Shown here piece after piece: positions 26,401-41,400 of a DNA stretch of 64,000 nt. Every line of letters begins with the position of its first letter. Position 1 is the stretch's first letter. The position numbers and the translations under genes are program-made. The DNA is taken from NCBI GenBank assembly GCA_903813345.2, contig CAIIXF020000010.1:29876828-29940827 (forward strand), given 5' to 3'. The notes beneath the pieces were generated by a model that was given only the letters and a program-made list of their open reading frames with translations, searched no databases and had not been told where the DNA came from. The stretch comes from Owenia fusiformis. Its lineage: Eukaryota; Annelida; Polychaeta; Sabellida; Oweniidae.

Positions 26401-29400
26401 GCTATTTAGGAAAATGTTCAATATATAAATGCCATTTAAGGAAATGTTCAATATATAAATGCTATTTAAGAAAATGTTCAATATATAAATGCTATTTAAG
26501 AAAATGTTCAATACATTAATGCTATTTAGGAAAATGTTCAATATATAAATGCTATTTAAGAAAATGTTCAATATATAAATGCTATTTAAGAAAATGTTCA
26601 ATATATAAATGCTATTTAAGAAAATGTTCAATATATAAATGCTATTTAAGATCCATTAGAATGGTTTAACATAATATTAAACAAAATGGATATGTCATGG
26701 TGTTCCAACAACAAGGTTGTATTTATACATCTATCATTATTTTTATTTAACAAAGAAAAGATACAAAATGGAAGGCTGATACTTTACTTATCAGGAAATA
26801 TAATCTTCATAATGAAAATCAGAGGCAATAAGGATATACTTAGAGGTTATGTCACTATGACGTGAAATATGCCTGAGTTCTCCCAATATAGGCCGACCTT
26901 GGGAGGCTCTATATTTGGGCAAGAACGAAGGCATATTTCACGTCATAGTGACATAACTGATGTATTACATGCCTTTGTTCCCATGGTTACTTTGTATCAA
27001 TGACGTGACGTCATGATATTATCATGGTTATTAAAGAAATCTAATATCAAAACGAGGTAAGCGGGCTATATCGGGGTAATCGGGCAATATCGGTGGATAT
27101 AGCTCGCTAACTTTCCCATTGACTTCCATACAAATGCTTCGCTAGGTATGTAATACTGTAGTATATATACTATAGTAGATCATTCAACTATCACACAGAA
27201 AAATAACACCGACTTCAAAGAGACTCAGAGATGTATAGATCTATAAAGTCAAAATACATTGAATGTCTACAATTAATTCTAAGGCATGCTTCTTCAATGA
27301 ACCTTTCTACAATACAGCACAATACAAATTCTTAATAAATATAATGGACCAATGTTCCAATCTCAATGAATATTTGTAAAATAAATGAAAATTGATTCAG
27401 TGAAAATAGCATGCTTTACATTATTCTACATACTTTAAGAATTAAGTCATCAAGTTTTTCATCTAAAGAGACCTATAAGATAGGACATCTCATAATTTAC
27501 TCAAACCCTTCTTAGTTTATACTTCTAACTAACTGGAAAGACAGAATTGTCCCAAGATAATAAGGAAAGTAGCTAAATATCTTCTTCCTTTATAATAAGT
27601 AAACTAGCTACAAGGCCCCTTGATAATATGTAAAGTAGCTATATAGCCCCTTGATAAAAAGTGAAGTGGCTATATAGCCCCTTGGTAATAAGTAAAATAG
27701 CTATATACAGGTAGCCCCTGCATAATAAGTAAAGTAGCTACATAGACTCTTGACAATAAGAAAATAGCTAGATAGCCCCTGGATAATAAGGAAAGTAGCC
27801 ATATAGCCCCTTGGTAATAAGGAAAGTAGCAATATAGTCCCTTGATAATAAGGAAAGTAGCTACATAGACTCTTGACAATAAGGAAAATAGCTAGATAGC
27901 CCCTGGATAATAAGGAAAGTAGCCATATAGCCCCTTGGTAATAAGAAAAGTAGCTATATAGGCCCTTGATAATAAGGAAAGTCGCTATATAGCCCCTTGA
28001 TAATAAGGAAAGAAGTTATATAGATTCTTGACAATAAGGAAAGTAGCCATATATTAGCCCCTTGGTAATAAGGAAAGTCGCTATATAGCCCCTTGATAAT
28101 AAGGAAAGAATCTTGACAATAAGGAAAGTAGCCATATACTAGCCCCTTGGTAATAAGGAAAGTAGCTATATAGCCCCTTGATAATAAGGAAAGTAGCTAT
28201 ATAGACTCTTGGTAATAAGGAAAGTAGCTAGCCCCTTGATAATAAGGAAAGTAGCTATATAGCTCCTTGATAATAAAGAAAGTAGCTAGCCCCTTTATAT
28301 AAACCAAGGTAACTTAAGAACTAACGTAGATATTCAAGGAGGGGGCCATTGCAAATAGTATTTATCAAACCTGTCTCAAAGCTATCCTTTCTCCTAATAA
28401 ACTTCTGACACCAACTATCACCTGATTGTACACAAAATATGATGTCTTGAATATGTGATGAACTTGACATATGGTGATGTCATAAATATGTGATGATGTC
28501 ATAGATATAAATAAAAATGCATATACTATACATATTAATAGGATCTTATTAGTACTGATGCCCTTTTAGGGCCAAACGTACATCCGATATACAATTTTCA
28601 ATAACAGTAAAAAATAAAAAAGGATGGTATAACGTTTCTTGTTCCGTTTTGAATAAGCGCGTTAGACGATTGGGTTTACAACTGGTGAAATCACCGAACA
28701 AAGAACCAGACTTCAAAAAGATCATATTGAAACAAACAAGAATAAACATGGTATTAAAAATAGTACAATGGGAAAAACACATATTTTATTTTTCAAAAAA
28801 TATGCAAATCATTAGTGTGACCCAATTTAACAGAAGTATTGAGTCACTGCCCTCTATCTTTTGTCCCATACACATATAAATGAATTTGGGCAACACATGG
28901 TGCTTCATGCAAGGCTAACTTATCAAACATGCTACATTACCTGTTTCAAAGGAAGGCGTTCACCTAGAGCACTTTCTACACCCTTAAGTTGGAAGTTACA
29001 TCTGTCATTGTCGACCTCCTCATAAACAAGACTTCCAACATTTTCAAATAGCTTGTTGACGTACAGGTTCACTTGATTGACGTCATAGCCTGTAATATAT
29101 GTATAACGTGTATAATTGTTCAGTTATTTTCATTTATATCTAGAAGTAATGTATGTAGGGAGGTTGGGAAAAATGTTGGGATAATTCTCTATTATACACC
29201 AAACTCCACCATTCTTATTATCAGTTGACAAAAAAGTTCACATTTTCATTTACTTTTCATATTTATTAACAATGGTTAATTCTCTTGTTATTGAAAACAG
29301 GACTTCATATTCAATATTTTCAAGTAAGGAATAAACAAAATTTAAAAATTCTCACAGAATCTAAAATCCTAGCTGATTATTTTGGATAATATTGAAATTA

Positions 29401-32400
29401 CCTATAAAACTTACCATTACACACAATATGTAAGACGTCAGTCATTGACAGGAAGTAGAATCGTGGGAATTTCTGTCGTCTGCGGTCAAGGTGACTGATT
29501 AGAGATTTCTTACATTGTTCCAAGTTTGAGTTCATCTTTTCCAAGATTCTCATTACATCTGCAAATTGGGACAATGGTCATATTTTAAAGACCCCATATT
29601 GAGTTTTAAAATATGTTTTCATTATTTTTAATCTGTTTTCCAGTACTTCCATGAAGTTGTTGAAAAATGCATTACTCTTTTTAAGAAAAAAGTTGTTTTC
29701 AAACATTCCAATTTTGCATTATTTTTACAATAACAGCTTTTTCTTGATATAAGAGGGGTTTCACAAGAATTTCTCACAACAGGCTAAATAAATGTAAACA
29801 ACAGGCAAAATTAATGGATATCATAAATTTTACATGGAAAGTTGGAAAAGTCCCTAAAAACAACAGGCGATTTTGTGAAAACAAAACGCCTGTTGCCTGA
29901 AGCTTACGAAACCCCTGTTTTATGTCTTTTTTGATTCTTACTTTTTCTTTGGCAGCACTGAAGGACATTTGGGTTCTTCTCAGTTGCTCTCATAAGAAGT
30001 CTAAAGTCTCTGTTCACGCTAGAAAATAGGCTGGCATCTTGGTACAGGGTGATCTTTACATCAGACCCAGTGTAAATCTGAAATAAAAATGTCAACATTT
30101 ACAGGGTGTGAATAATAAGTTCAAAGTCTCTATTTACTTGAGAGGAAAGGCTTGTATCTTGGTGCAGGGCAATTTGAAAATGTAACTCTGAAGAGAAAAT
30201 CTATTGTACTGTTTCATATGTACACTGTACAAAAATACATTGTACAGATTTGATATGCACACTGTATGGCTTCAGTGTGCAATAAATTAGTATCAATTAA
30301 AAAAAATAAAAACAACAAATTATTGCTTAAAAATATTTCTTTGTACCTCTTCAAGCTCGACCCATTTATCCTGTACTTCTAACCAAGCTGTAAGAACTGC
30401 TTCTATGGTTTGTAGCCTCTTCTGCCACTTGATCACCTCATCTAAGAATGAGCCTGCTGCACTGTTGCCTAAAATCAGGATAATACTATCGCTGAAAATT
30501 GACCTGTATTTTGCTTGAAATCAAGATAATACTATTGCCGAAAAGGGATCTGTATATTCCAAGAAAATATTAATATCAAAACATAAAAAAGTTTAATGTG
30601 CTCTCTATATTGCATCCTCTCCTCCTATTACAATACATATAATCACTTCAATTTTCCTTATAGACTTAAATATGCATCTTCGCACACTCCGTCTTCATTG
30701 TGTTCCAACCAATGGGAGCCAAGTGGATGACGATGCGACAGAAGCCAAGTGAATTAAGATGAAGATAGTAGATAAGAGGGGGTCCAATGAATCAGACTAA
30801 CCCCCTTTCTCCCAAATAACAGGATTTATAATATTTTACCTTGCATCGCCTGCAGTGACACCTGGTGGCTCTCTAACTGTTCAAAGATGGCGTCTGTGTC
30901 AGTTATCAACTGCAGCTGACCAGAGTCCTATAAATTACAAATATATATTCAATATTTATCTGAGATGCCATGATTTGAAATAAAAAAATACAATAGAAAA
31001 AGTGGGCAAAGCAATTAAAAAAAGTTTGATGCGTACAAAGTAAGCACTATGAATTGTACAGAAATGTCTTAAAATTAAGAAACTCATTCAAATTTTTGGG
31101 AGAAATTGCATGGTGTAAGTATACAAAGAATGAGTGCACTCTCAATTAACTCCATACAAAATACAAACACAAAATTGAGATCTGTGACATAACATTCTAT
31201 ATTTCAATTCTGATTGACCATTTTTTGCAAAATGAGTATAAAAATACTATCAAAAATTCAGAACACCGACCTCTCCCATATTAAGCAAAGACGCAGGAAG
31301 TGATGAAACGCTAGTACGCCGTTGCCTACTTTGGGCACTCTGGTTGGATATCCGACTGGCTGACGTCGTAGTTCGCATCTGGGTCTTACTGGCAAGGTTA
31401 GATCCTGCTTCACTGTGGGACTCACTTTGAGTGTCCTAATACATAAAGCAGTGCATTGTGGGTGCAGTCATGCAGTGTGATGTCATAATAAAGCTTTTAG
31501 AGAAATTAATGGGATATTTGTTGAACTTTCTGTGCAATGTGATTGGAGCTTCTTTGTGCAATAATCTAATTATATTTTCATGATGTAGAACCATGCATTT
31601 CATGATGATCACAATACATAAAGTGCTTAGAGGAAGGTGAATTTGTAGGATTCATAAATTATTAAAACCATTCAATTTCCGTTAATTAAAAATGGATTTC
31701 ATTCAAAAAACAAACAATTTTTGACCACTTTTTCAATTCACTTGTAGTTGTAGGCTATCAAAATTATAAATCAGTTGAAGAATATTATCATGTGAATATA
31801 TATAATAAAAAATGTGCTTTGAAAAATCTATGTGTAAAACAGGTCTAAGAACATGAGGTGTAAGACAATATACCAAGGGCCCCATATATTTGCATGCAAA
31901 GGATCACTGTTAACTTACTACTACAGGCTTTGACTTGTGGGGATCTATATAGGAAAATATGTGATGATCAATAAAGTATTTTAACAGTTATGTACATTTG
32001 TAAAAAATGTTCGTGAAGCAAGGGTAAATAAAGAAGGATTATGATCCACATTCATTTGAATTTTAATATCATATGATAGATTTCTAATATCATATGATAG
32101 ATTTTTAATATCATATGATAGCTTCTTCTAATATCATTTGACAAATAATCCAATATCATATGACAATAACTCTAATATCATATTAAATATACTCTTAATA
32201 TGATATGATATATATTCTAATACCGCATGATGGATATTCTAATACTGTAATATGATTGCCACTCTTACTCTTAATATGATATGGTATATTCTAATATCAT
32301 ATGATTGCCACTCACATCTTGTTTGCTTTGTTCAATGACAGTCCCAGCAGTAGTTGGCGCTTTCACACGGACATGAGATCGAAGATCAAAGATCTTAGAC

Positions 32401-35400
32401 AGCCATACTTCCTCATATGTCTTCAGAGACTGTTCAATGGAAAGATCTTTAACAGCTCGTTGTACAATGGCACGTACATCATCCACATGTTCTGTGAGGA
32501 GAAAAAATGACAAAATGTCATTGGGGCCATAATTTAAAAGTGAAAATAAAGTGAAAATATAGAGAATAAGTGAGAAATAAAGTTCACAGGCATCAAGGCA
32601 ATACTCTAAATTGTATAGAAATGCTCAAAATTGAGGCAGTTTATTCAAATTTTAGAGAGAAATGGAGTGAAATAAACATACAGTGAGCAGACAAATGTTG
32701 GAAAAAATATTGTAGTATTGTCGAAGATTTAAAGATCAAGTGTACTTATAAGAACTTTTTTCAGAAAGGGAATATTTTTACTTTTTAGATTTCCAATGAC
32801 TTATGATAAGAAAATAATCATTGCTGTATAAAATATTTTACTTTGGAGGCCGAGACTGAGCAATTCTCCCAAGGTCATTCGTTTGAGGGTGTCATTATCA
32901 ATCTGTAGGGCGCCACCTGTCACTCTGACCAGTTGTTTCCAATGACGTGTCCTCATAGCAGGGTTGCTAAGATCATCAATCAGAGGCAGGCAGGCCTGTA
33001 AAAAAACAAAAATCAGAAATATAAACACAATGGGATGAAATACAGGCAAAATGAGATATGTACTGGCCTGTAAAAGACAAGTATCAGGAATATATACACA
33101 ATGGGATGAAATACAGGCAAAATGAGATATGTACTGGCCTGTAAAAGACAAGTATCAGGAATATATACACAATGGGATGAAATACAGGCAAAATGAGATA
33201 TGTACTGGCCTGTAAAAGACAAGTATCAGGAATATATACACAATGGGATGAAATACAGGCAAAATGAGATATGTACTGGCCTGTAAAAGACAAGTATCAG
33301 GAATATATACACAATGGGATGAAATACAGGCAAAATGAGATATGTACTGGCAAATGTGAACTACATATAAAATAAAATGTACAGACAACAAGGCAAAATG
33401 TCACCACCCGCCATTTGTTAAGACACCAATCACTGAATGCTGACCGACGAACACTGTCCATAAAAAAGTTGGAGACGATAACAATAAGTCACCACTTCTA
33501 GTGATGACAACAATCATGAAATGAAACATATATATACAAAAAATACATTTTGACAATGCAAATACAAACCTGAATAGTCGTAATAGACTCCAAGAGGCCC
33601 ATATAAACATCCCACATAAATACATCTTCTGGCAGAGTCTTAACAATATCAAGCTGTTTGTTGGTTTCATCACGTAAGAACTTTGTGTTCATTTTCTGCC
33701 AGCGATGACGCTTCCATTCGCTCTGCTGGTCGTCAATGAGACGAACTGTCTCCCAAACTTGCTTCAAGTTGTTCAAGTCATGGCGACATCTGTAAAATAA
33801 TATAATATCATGATTTAAGTTTTGTCAAACAGAACAAGGCAATAAGGCAAACTGTCACCAACTGCCATGCTGACTGCCAAATGCTAAATGCCAAACTGCC
33901 AAACACCATCCACAAAAAAGTTTGAGACGATGTTACCACTTCTGTTAGTGAGATATTATAGATGGGAATAGTTTAATGGCCTTCAGGATTGTCAATAGAT
34001 GGCGAAAAATTCAGTAGGTTTTATAACATACTTTAACATGTAAAAATGTTCCAAAAATCTCCCAAGATAAATTTTATTTAGAGGAAAATATGATATTTAT
34101 TTGATATATGTAGAGAATTTTAAGTTTCAAAAATGGGCCAGTTGTTGAGAACAACCTAGTAGTTAACTGCCATCTATACGAGTCCTGGCTCCCATTAAGT
34201 GATTAGTTATGTTACCATTAATAAAAGCTCTTTATTCAGAGATGTAAAATGCACTCAATGAGGAAATATTTTTACCCATACATTTCTGTATGCAATCATG
34301 GTATATAGTGTGAACTTTTCCTGATAACTCATCTATTAAACTTTGTATGTTAAATTTCTGTAAAGCTATGATGATTGCATGTTCTATGTATAAAATAGAA
34401 AGAGAAAAAATGAACTTCAATTTTGGGAAAAGTTTAATTGCAGGAGAAATAAAAACAAAACTTACTGTGGAAGGATGGAAAAGTTCACCACAGATGTTTC
34501 CAGCAACTCTTGAAGCTCTATCAAATCTTGCGCTTCATTTTCCAAGACAGTCAGACTTGACATGAAGTTATCTAGACTGCTGTAGGCATCACCAATGCTG
34601 TAGTCGCGATTGTATACCTCCGAATCTTCTAAGTTTGTGTTCAGGGTGTTTACTCTCTCTCCAAATGCAGCAAGGTCCTGAAAATGTGGTAATTATAATG
34701 GTTATGAGTCAAATATAGGCACTTGGGAAACGCCCCCATTATTTAGAAAGAGGCTAGTTCACCTATATAGAAAACATATAGAAGCATACAAAGCATTTGC
34801 TCATTTTGGGGGTGTTGCAGTTTTAATGGTTCAATTAACATTGAGTCAATGGGCCAAGTATTCCACTTGATACAGAGGTGTTCCACAAAACAGGTTTTAC
34901 AGTACAATATCTTTTTGGCTGGTAAGTGCATTAAAGTTCATTAATGTACCTTTGTGATTCTTTCAGATTCCTCTTGAATTCTAGGCCCAAGTCTTTGCTT
35001 CGCTAGCGACACCTTTGTTTTGAGATTATTCCATCGACCAGGAGCTGCATTGAATAGTTGTTGAGTCACATCTGGTAGCTTCTGGCTGTATTTTTTGAGC
35101 AACAGTACTGTCCTGTGCATCGCTCCAAACTTCCCATCCATTTCTGACTGCTGTGCTGACACCTAGTGGTAGAAAGAAAAACTTCAGTTTACTCAAAAAT
35201 TCTATTCTTTTTTTCTTATATTTGCATCTGAATTTGTATCTGAATTTTTATCTCAAAATTAGGCAGTGATAAAATGTCAAAATGCTCAATTGTTAATTTA
35301 ATATCAACATGAATATTGAGAAATCTTTCATGGGCAATCTGTTAAACATACAAGATTTTTTCAAAGGTCTAGGAAACTACCGCTACAAGTTCACTTCCCC

Positions 35401-38400
35401 CTAAAAGTATGGCAACTGGCATGGGGAACTGCCAGTTGCCAAACTTATGGAGAGGGTGTAACAACTACCGATTCTTATTCAACAAATCCAGGCCAGATCT
35501 CATACTACAACATTCTACTAAAGTGTACTATATGTGTTTAGTATAAAGCAAAAATCACGCTGAAAAGGTGATAAAAATTCACCTCTGAATATCCTGTTGC
35601 ATATTATGGAAGGAATGGTCTCCAAATGTTGACGGGTCATATAACAGAGATATCTTTCATTGGACGAGGGAGTAAGTAATGGTTTCATCAGTAAAGAATT
35701 TTGAATTTAAAAAATGCATCTTTGAGGCAAATCTGTATTTTCAATTTTTGTATATGGGACAGGGGGTTTAAACCATCATAAAATTAACTTTACACTTCCA
35801 AAAATGACAACATGGGGAGACCATCCCTAATTGAAAGTAAAATCGCTAGTACCCCTGATACCCTAGTGAATCTTTTTGAAAATATAAAACTAAGTAAACT
35901 AAATAGAAAGAACAAAGAATAATAGAATAACCTAAAAGACACATATATTATTCATTTAATGGTAAATGTTCAAATCTTTTGAGCACAAAATGAAAAAAAT
36001 ATTGAATATTGCAAAGTGTGGAAAACCTGCCAAATTCAAGTGTGGTATGATAGATAACAGATTGTGGTACTGAGAAAATTCACCTAAATCTTCATTTTCT
36101 GGAGTGAAAATGAAGTTAAACTTGCTTTTTCAGTATTTCCAAGATACATTCAGTATTTCAGATGAAAAGACTAAGTAGATAAATTGAAGGTAGAGTTTTT
36201 TTGCAAAAAGCATGACCTCCAAAGAAACAAACCTGAACGCCCCACTCATGACGTAACCTGGAAATCTACATCATCCATGCAGGGTGAATATTTAATAAAT
36301 AAAAATTGTTTATTTCAATTTACTTAAAGGTGCTGTGTGAATAATGCAAATTTCATTTCTATGGTTTTATTCTTTATACAGCACCTTTAAGGAAAAGGTT
36401 AAAGTATGAAATAATAACACAGAAATTAATTGATGAAAATTGTTACGGGTTATGGATTAACTAACATCTAAATCAAACTTAAATCAATTCAGCTAATTGG
36501 ACAATTGACAAAACATATTAATGTTAAATTCACCATCTCAATTGTTACGATTGTAAAATAAATTGCAACTGGATAAATAGATTTTAAGAAAATCTTGATG
36601 GTCAATTTATCATTTGGGCTAGTTATTAATAATTCTACACAACGCTATCAGGTAATTTAAAACTTAACACACAACAAGTTTTTAATTTAAAATGGGTAGA
36701 AAAAGTAAAATATTTTGACACTCAAAAGTTAAAAACATACATGTAATGTAAATCTTACGTGTTAGCCTTTCTCCCTAACCATTCCCCTTTTGCCCTCCCC
36801 ACCCCATTTATGTCTAGCACATAAGCAATGCGCATTTTGAAAAACAGAATAGTTTTTGGCCCTTACTGGCCCTGATTGTGCAAAAGATAATAAGGAAAAG
36901 AGGTCACCATATAAATCAATGGAGAGTAGGACCATAAATTGATAGGACCTCCTTCCCTTTTACAATGTGTATGTCATGTTTTTTGTGTTTGATCCTCTTT
37001 CCAAAACTTTAATGTTTGACAGACATGCATTTTGCAAAGCTGAAAAGTGTTGTTTTAAAGCCAAACTCATGTGCAGGTATTATGCGTTCTGTTTTCACCC
37101 GATCACTTTTTGTCCTCCAAAAGGTTTTAATATATTTTGCAAAGCTGGAAAGTTTTATCGTTTAATAAAGCTAAATCCATCATGCAAAAAGTCTCAAGTT
37201 TTCACCACACCCCTTTTCCAACCCAAATCCATGTACATTTGCAAAGCTGAAAAGTTTTATCCATATGCAAAAAGTCTCTAGTTTTCACCACACCCCTTTT
37301 CCAACCCAAATCCATGTACATTTGCAAAGCTGGAAAGTTTTATCCATATGCAAAAAGTCTCTAGTTTTCACCACACCCCTTTTCCAACCCAAATCCATGT
37401 ACATTTGCAAAGCTGGAAAGTTTTATCCATATGCAAAACGTCTCTAGTTTTCACCACACCCCTTTTCCAACCCAAATCCATGTACATTTGCAAAGCTGAA
37501 AAGTTTTATCCATATGCAAAAAGTCTCTAGTTTTCACCACACCCCTTTTCCAACCCAAATCCATGTACATTTGCAAAGCTGAAAAGTTTTGTCTTAAAAC
37601 CTAAATACATGGTGGTTGACATACATACCTCATTGAAAAGGCGCATAATCTTCATGAATGAGGCCGTGTCTCTTTCCTCTCCTGATATACTCTCCAATTC
37701 TGGCTCAATACGCTTCAGGAACTGGTCTAAGCCTTGAAGCATGATCGTCACCTGCAAACAAGATCATTTTTTGAAATGTGAGATACAACGAAAAAGAATG
37801 GAATTAGCAAGGATTAAAGTAAACAGACAAATAATGAATACTTCAAATTTTGTTTGTATGGAAATATTACAAAAATGTAACGAAATATAAAAATGAGCTA
37901 TAAAATTACCTGGCGAAACAATACATTTCTGATAATTGAAAAATGAGCCAAATAACTTACAAAAATGTAAAATCATAAAGTTATAATGCCAAAAATAAAG
38001 CAGTCAATTCAAAATTGATGGATCTATACATCGGCACACATGAAATACCTGATCAGAAAGATATTTGGTGAAGGTCCACATCCACTTGCTAGCATACGTT
38101 GTAAGGACTTGTTTGATTGGCTGAAGATCCACGCGTAACCAACCAACATCTTGATGGTCTTCGAGAGCATACACCTCATCCCTGGCCGTCTGAAAAGCAG
38201 AATTATAGATAAATGATACAATAATAATATATATTAAATACAGAAAAGGTCATTTATTTAGTACTACTTTATTAACCTATGTTTCATAACATGTGTATAC
38301 CAACACCTTGGAGAAGTACACCCCCTCCAAAGGTTTGGAAACCTTGATTTTCAATTTATTTATGTTTGTTTAAATTTTTTCATCAAATACAGTACATTAT

Positions 38401-41400
38401 GTCAGAAATTTATGACTTTGTATCCATTAGATTTCTCTAATGAACAGGATTATACTCATGAAATACATACACCCTTTGGGATGTTTTTTATGTAATCAAT
38501 GAAATATTACGATGAAATGTTGAACCAAATAAAGTGAATTGAATTAAAATGAAGTACCGATGATCTCATCTGTACCAACACTTTGATTTCATTCGAGATA
38601 TACAGATTCAGGGTAAAGCATCTCCTTGGAAACAACTTGTTCAGTTTTCAAGTCAATTAATTTGATTCAATTAATATATTTGAGTAGATTCTAAAGTGGA
38701 GGAATCAAATCACTTTTCTCATTAATAATTCAGATTCATAACAGATCAAATAGAATTACATTTATATTGTATTTTTTGCATATCAATTTAAACAATCAAA
38801 TAACAATAACAAAAAGTCTCTCATTGAACATGTGTGGTAAAGAAAATTGCGAAATAAATTAATAATACAAAAATTTTATTACATTCCAGTACTCGTATCA
38901 GCTCCTTTTTAGTAGGACACCAGAAACAAGTGGACAAAACAAATTCATTTTTTTGCTTTCATCAGAAGTAACTTGCGGACTGTCTGTGCCGCATTAAAAA
39001 TGGACTTGTAATGAGTATCAATCCAGTGTTATAGGCTCAAACAAACAAAACAAACAAATTCATTTTTCTGCTTACACCAGAAGTAACTTGCAGACTGTCT
39101 GTGCCGCATTAAAATGGACATGTAATGAGTATCAATCCAGTAGCTCAAACAAACAAAACAAACAAATTCATTTTTCTGCGTACACCAGAAGTAACTTGCA
39201 GACTGTCTGTGCCGCATTAAAAATGGACATGTAATGACTATCAATCCAGTGTTATAGACTCTTTTTGGGGGATGACTGAAGGAGATTTAACTGATGATAG
39301 CCTTCTCTTTAAGGAGCAGAAAGGTCGCTCATTAATGTGGAACCGACTGGCTGTAGTATTATTAACTCCAAAATATGGACAAAAAATGGCATCTAAATGG
39401 CAACAAGGACAAACATTTTTTTAAGGAACCTGTGTTAAGTTGTAAATAATGAATGCAACGTCAGACAATGGATTTCATTTAAGTGATTTTGACTATATGA
39501 TAATCATTGTAGGTTTAGTCCTATTGGCACATATAGCTGTCAGCAATGGACTGTTAGTTGCAGCTATATTTAAGAAGAGACTACTTCATACACCGACCCA
39601 TGTTTTGATTGGTATAGTTACAACAATTGATTTTCTCACAGGATGTATTATCTTTCCTCTATATATATACGCAAGGGTGTTCAACAACATATATTGTCCA
39701 ATTTCATTCTGTCTAAGTTATGTATTCTTACATGTATCCATTAACATAGTTCTCTTGATAGCGATTGAAAGATATGTTGCTATTTTGCACCCATTCACTT
39801 ATCAAAAATGGATGAGTTTAAAAACAATCAAGCGGGCGGCAGTTTTTGCGTCTTTAGTACCGTTTCTGAACAGTATCTATATTGTGATATTTTATGCTAT
39901 ATTACCATCTGGTTTAGAAATACTAAAGAATGCAAATGACCTGAGGTGTTTACCTCCCAAGTTATTTCCAAAAGCATATGGCCTCATAATACTTGGACAG
40001 TTGATGTTAGTTGGAGCATTGATAGTGGTAATATATATGAAAATATTAGTAATTGTGCGAAAACAGCTAAGGGATATCGCTGCAATGGAAATACAAATTT
40101 CTGACAATGGAAACCAAAGAATGAACAATCAGGGTATCAAAAAATCAATAAAAAAGACACTTTTCCTGTGTTTTATGGCAGGTTTTCTTATTTTATCTTG
40201 GATGCCTTTTACAATTGTAACCATATTAGAGTATGAAGAAATGTCATCATCATCCGTAACTTGGACATTTGTCCTGGCAATAGCCGCTCTAAACCCAGCT
40301 GTCAATCCAATTATGTATGGCATATATCAGAAAGATTACAGGAACGCTATTAAACAACTATGTTGTAGAAATACAAACGATGAAGTATCGGAAATTCCTA
40401 TAATTCAAACAAACAACTAAGAGATTGAAATGCCCTCAGGGAGTAAGCAGAGTAATTGTGTGATGATAGTCAATGAAACGAGGAATATTATAAAGCTCAA
40501 TAAAGGCACTGAGCCCAATCTCACGTTTTACTCTGCTTCATTTGTAAAGTTTTGTCATTTGAACATTTAGATGTGTATTACTTTTAAAAAATCAATAAAT
40601 GTCAAGTAATGTTACATGATTTATGATTGTTTACATCGTAACTATGACTTCAGTCCCAGAAAATTACAATTTTCAGTGTTTCAAATCTTACCCTATAGAT
40701 GTCAATCTCAGCATCAAACTCATCAAGTGACGGGACATTTATGGGGACGGCCTCTCTGGATTGCTTTGGGGTAAGGAATGTCTTCTCTGCCGTTCCTACG
40801 AGACCCTGGGAGTCAATGCTGCGTATGGATGATGCCCTGAAGTGTATAAGGGTTATGTACTGGGAGGTTTTGGATATGGGGTTTATTCAGAGGTAGATGT
40901 GCATATCTCATGAGGGAGAAACCCCATATCCAAACCGAATATACATAACTGCTTTATCCTATACCCAGTAGAATTTACTAATTTTTAAAAAAAATCTGAT
41001 TTTTTCCAAATTTTTTTCATAGTGGGAAGATATCCCCTGGAGTGGGAGATATGGGGCACTGAGCATAAGATAAAATAATGTACATTTTCAACAAAGGATA
41101 TACAAGTGGAAAAATTGCACCCGGTAAACAGTTCAGTCCTCATCTTATTCAAATCTGCTGTTCGATACCCAATGGCTCTAAAGATTTTGTGCATGTGAAT
41201 TTTTTATATCTTTTGTCATACATGTTTTAGATTTGTAAAGGTGGTTCAAAGGAGCAACTTTTCATCTCAAATTCTCTAAAATTTGAGGAATAACTGCTTA
41301 ATTTTCTTGCACTTCTAGACAAGAGAATTTATTTAACTCTATGTACTTTATTCCTTGCTGATTTTTCTCTTTTTCACTCTATCCTGAATTTTAATACATA

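Noticed and set aside
26314-28300. Minus-strand frames with regular residue repeats
   Set aside because: Their period is the DNA tandem repeat (30 or about 31 bp). No start context or homology.
31918-31943. Possible 26-nt dynein microexon (ATCCCC... then GTAAGTT)
   Set aside because: It has plausible splice signals, but its length breaks the phase shared by the exons at 32316 and 31271, and it puts a stop in frame.
33003-33391. CRISPR-like regular repeats
   Set aside because: The units are direct tandem copies with no unique spacers, and the DNA is animal.
37190-37600. Overlapping 60-codon open frames on the plus strand
   Set aside because: Spaced exactly 83 bp apart, they are the tandem unit read repeatedly.
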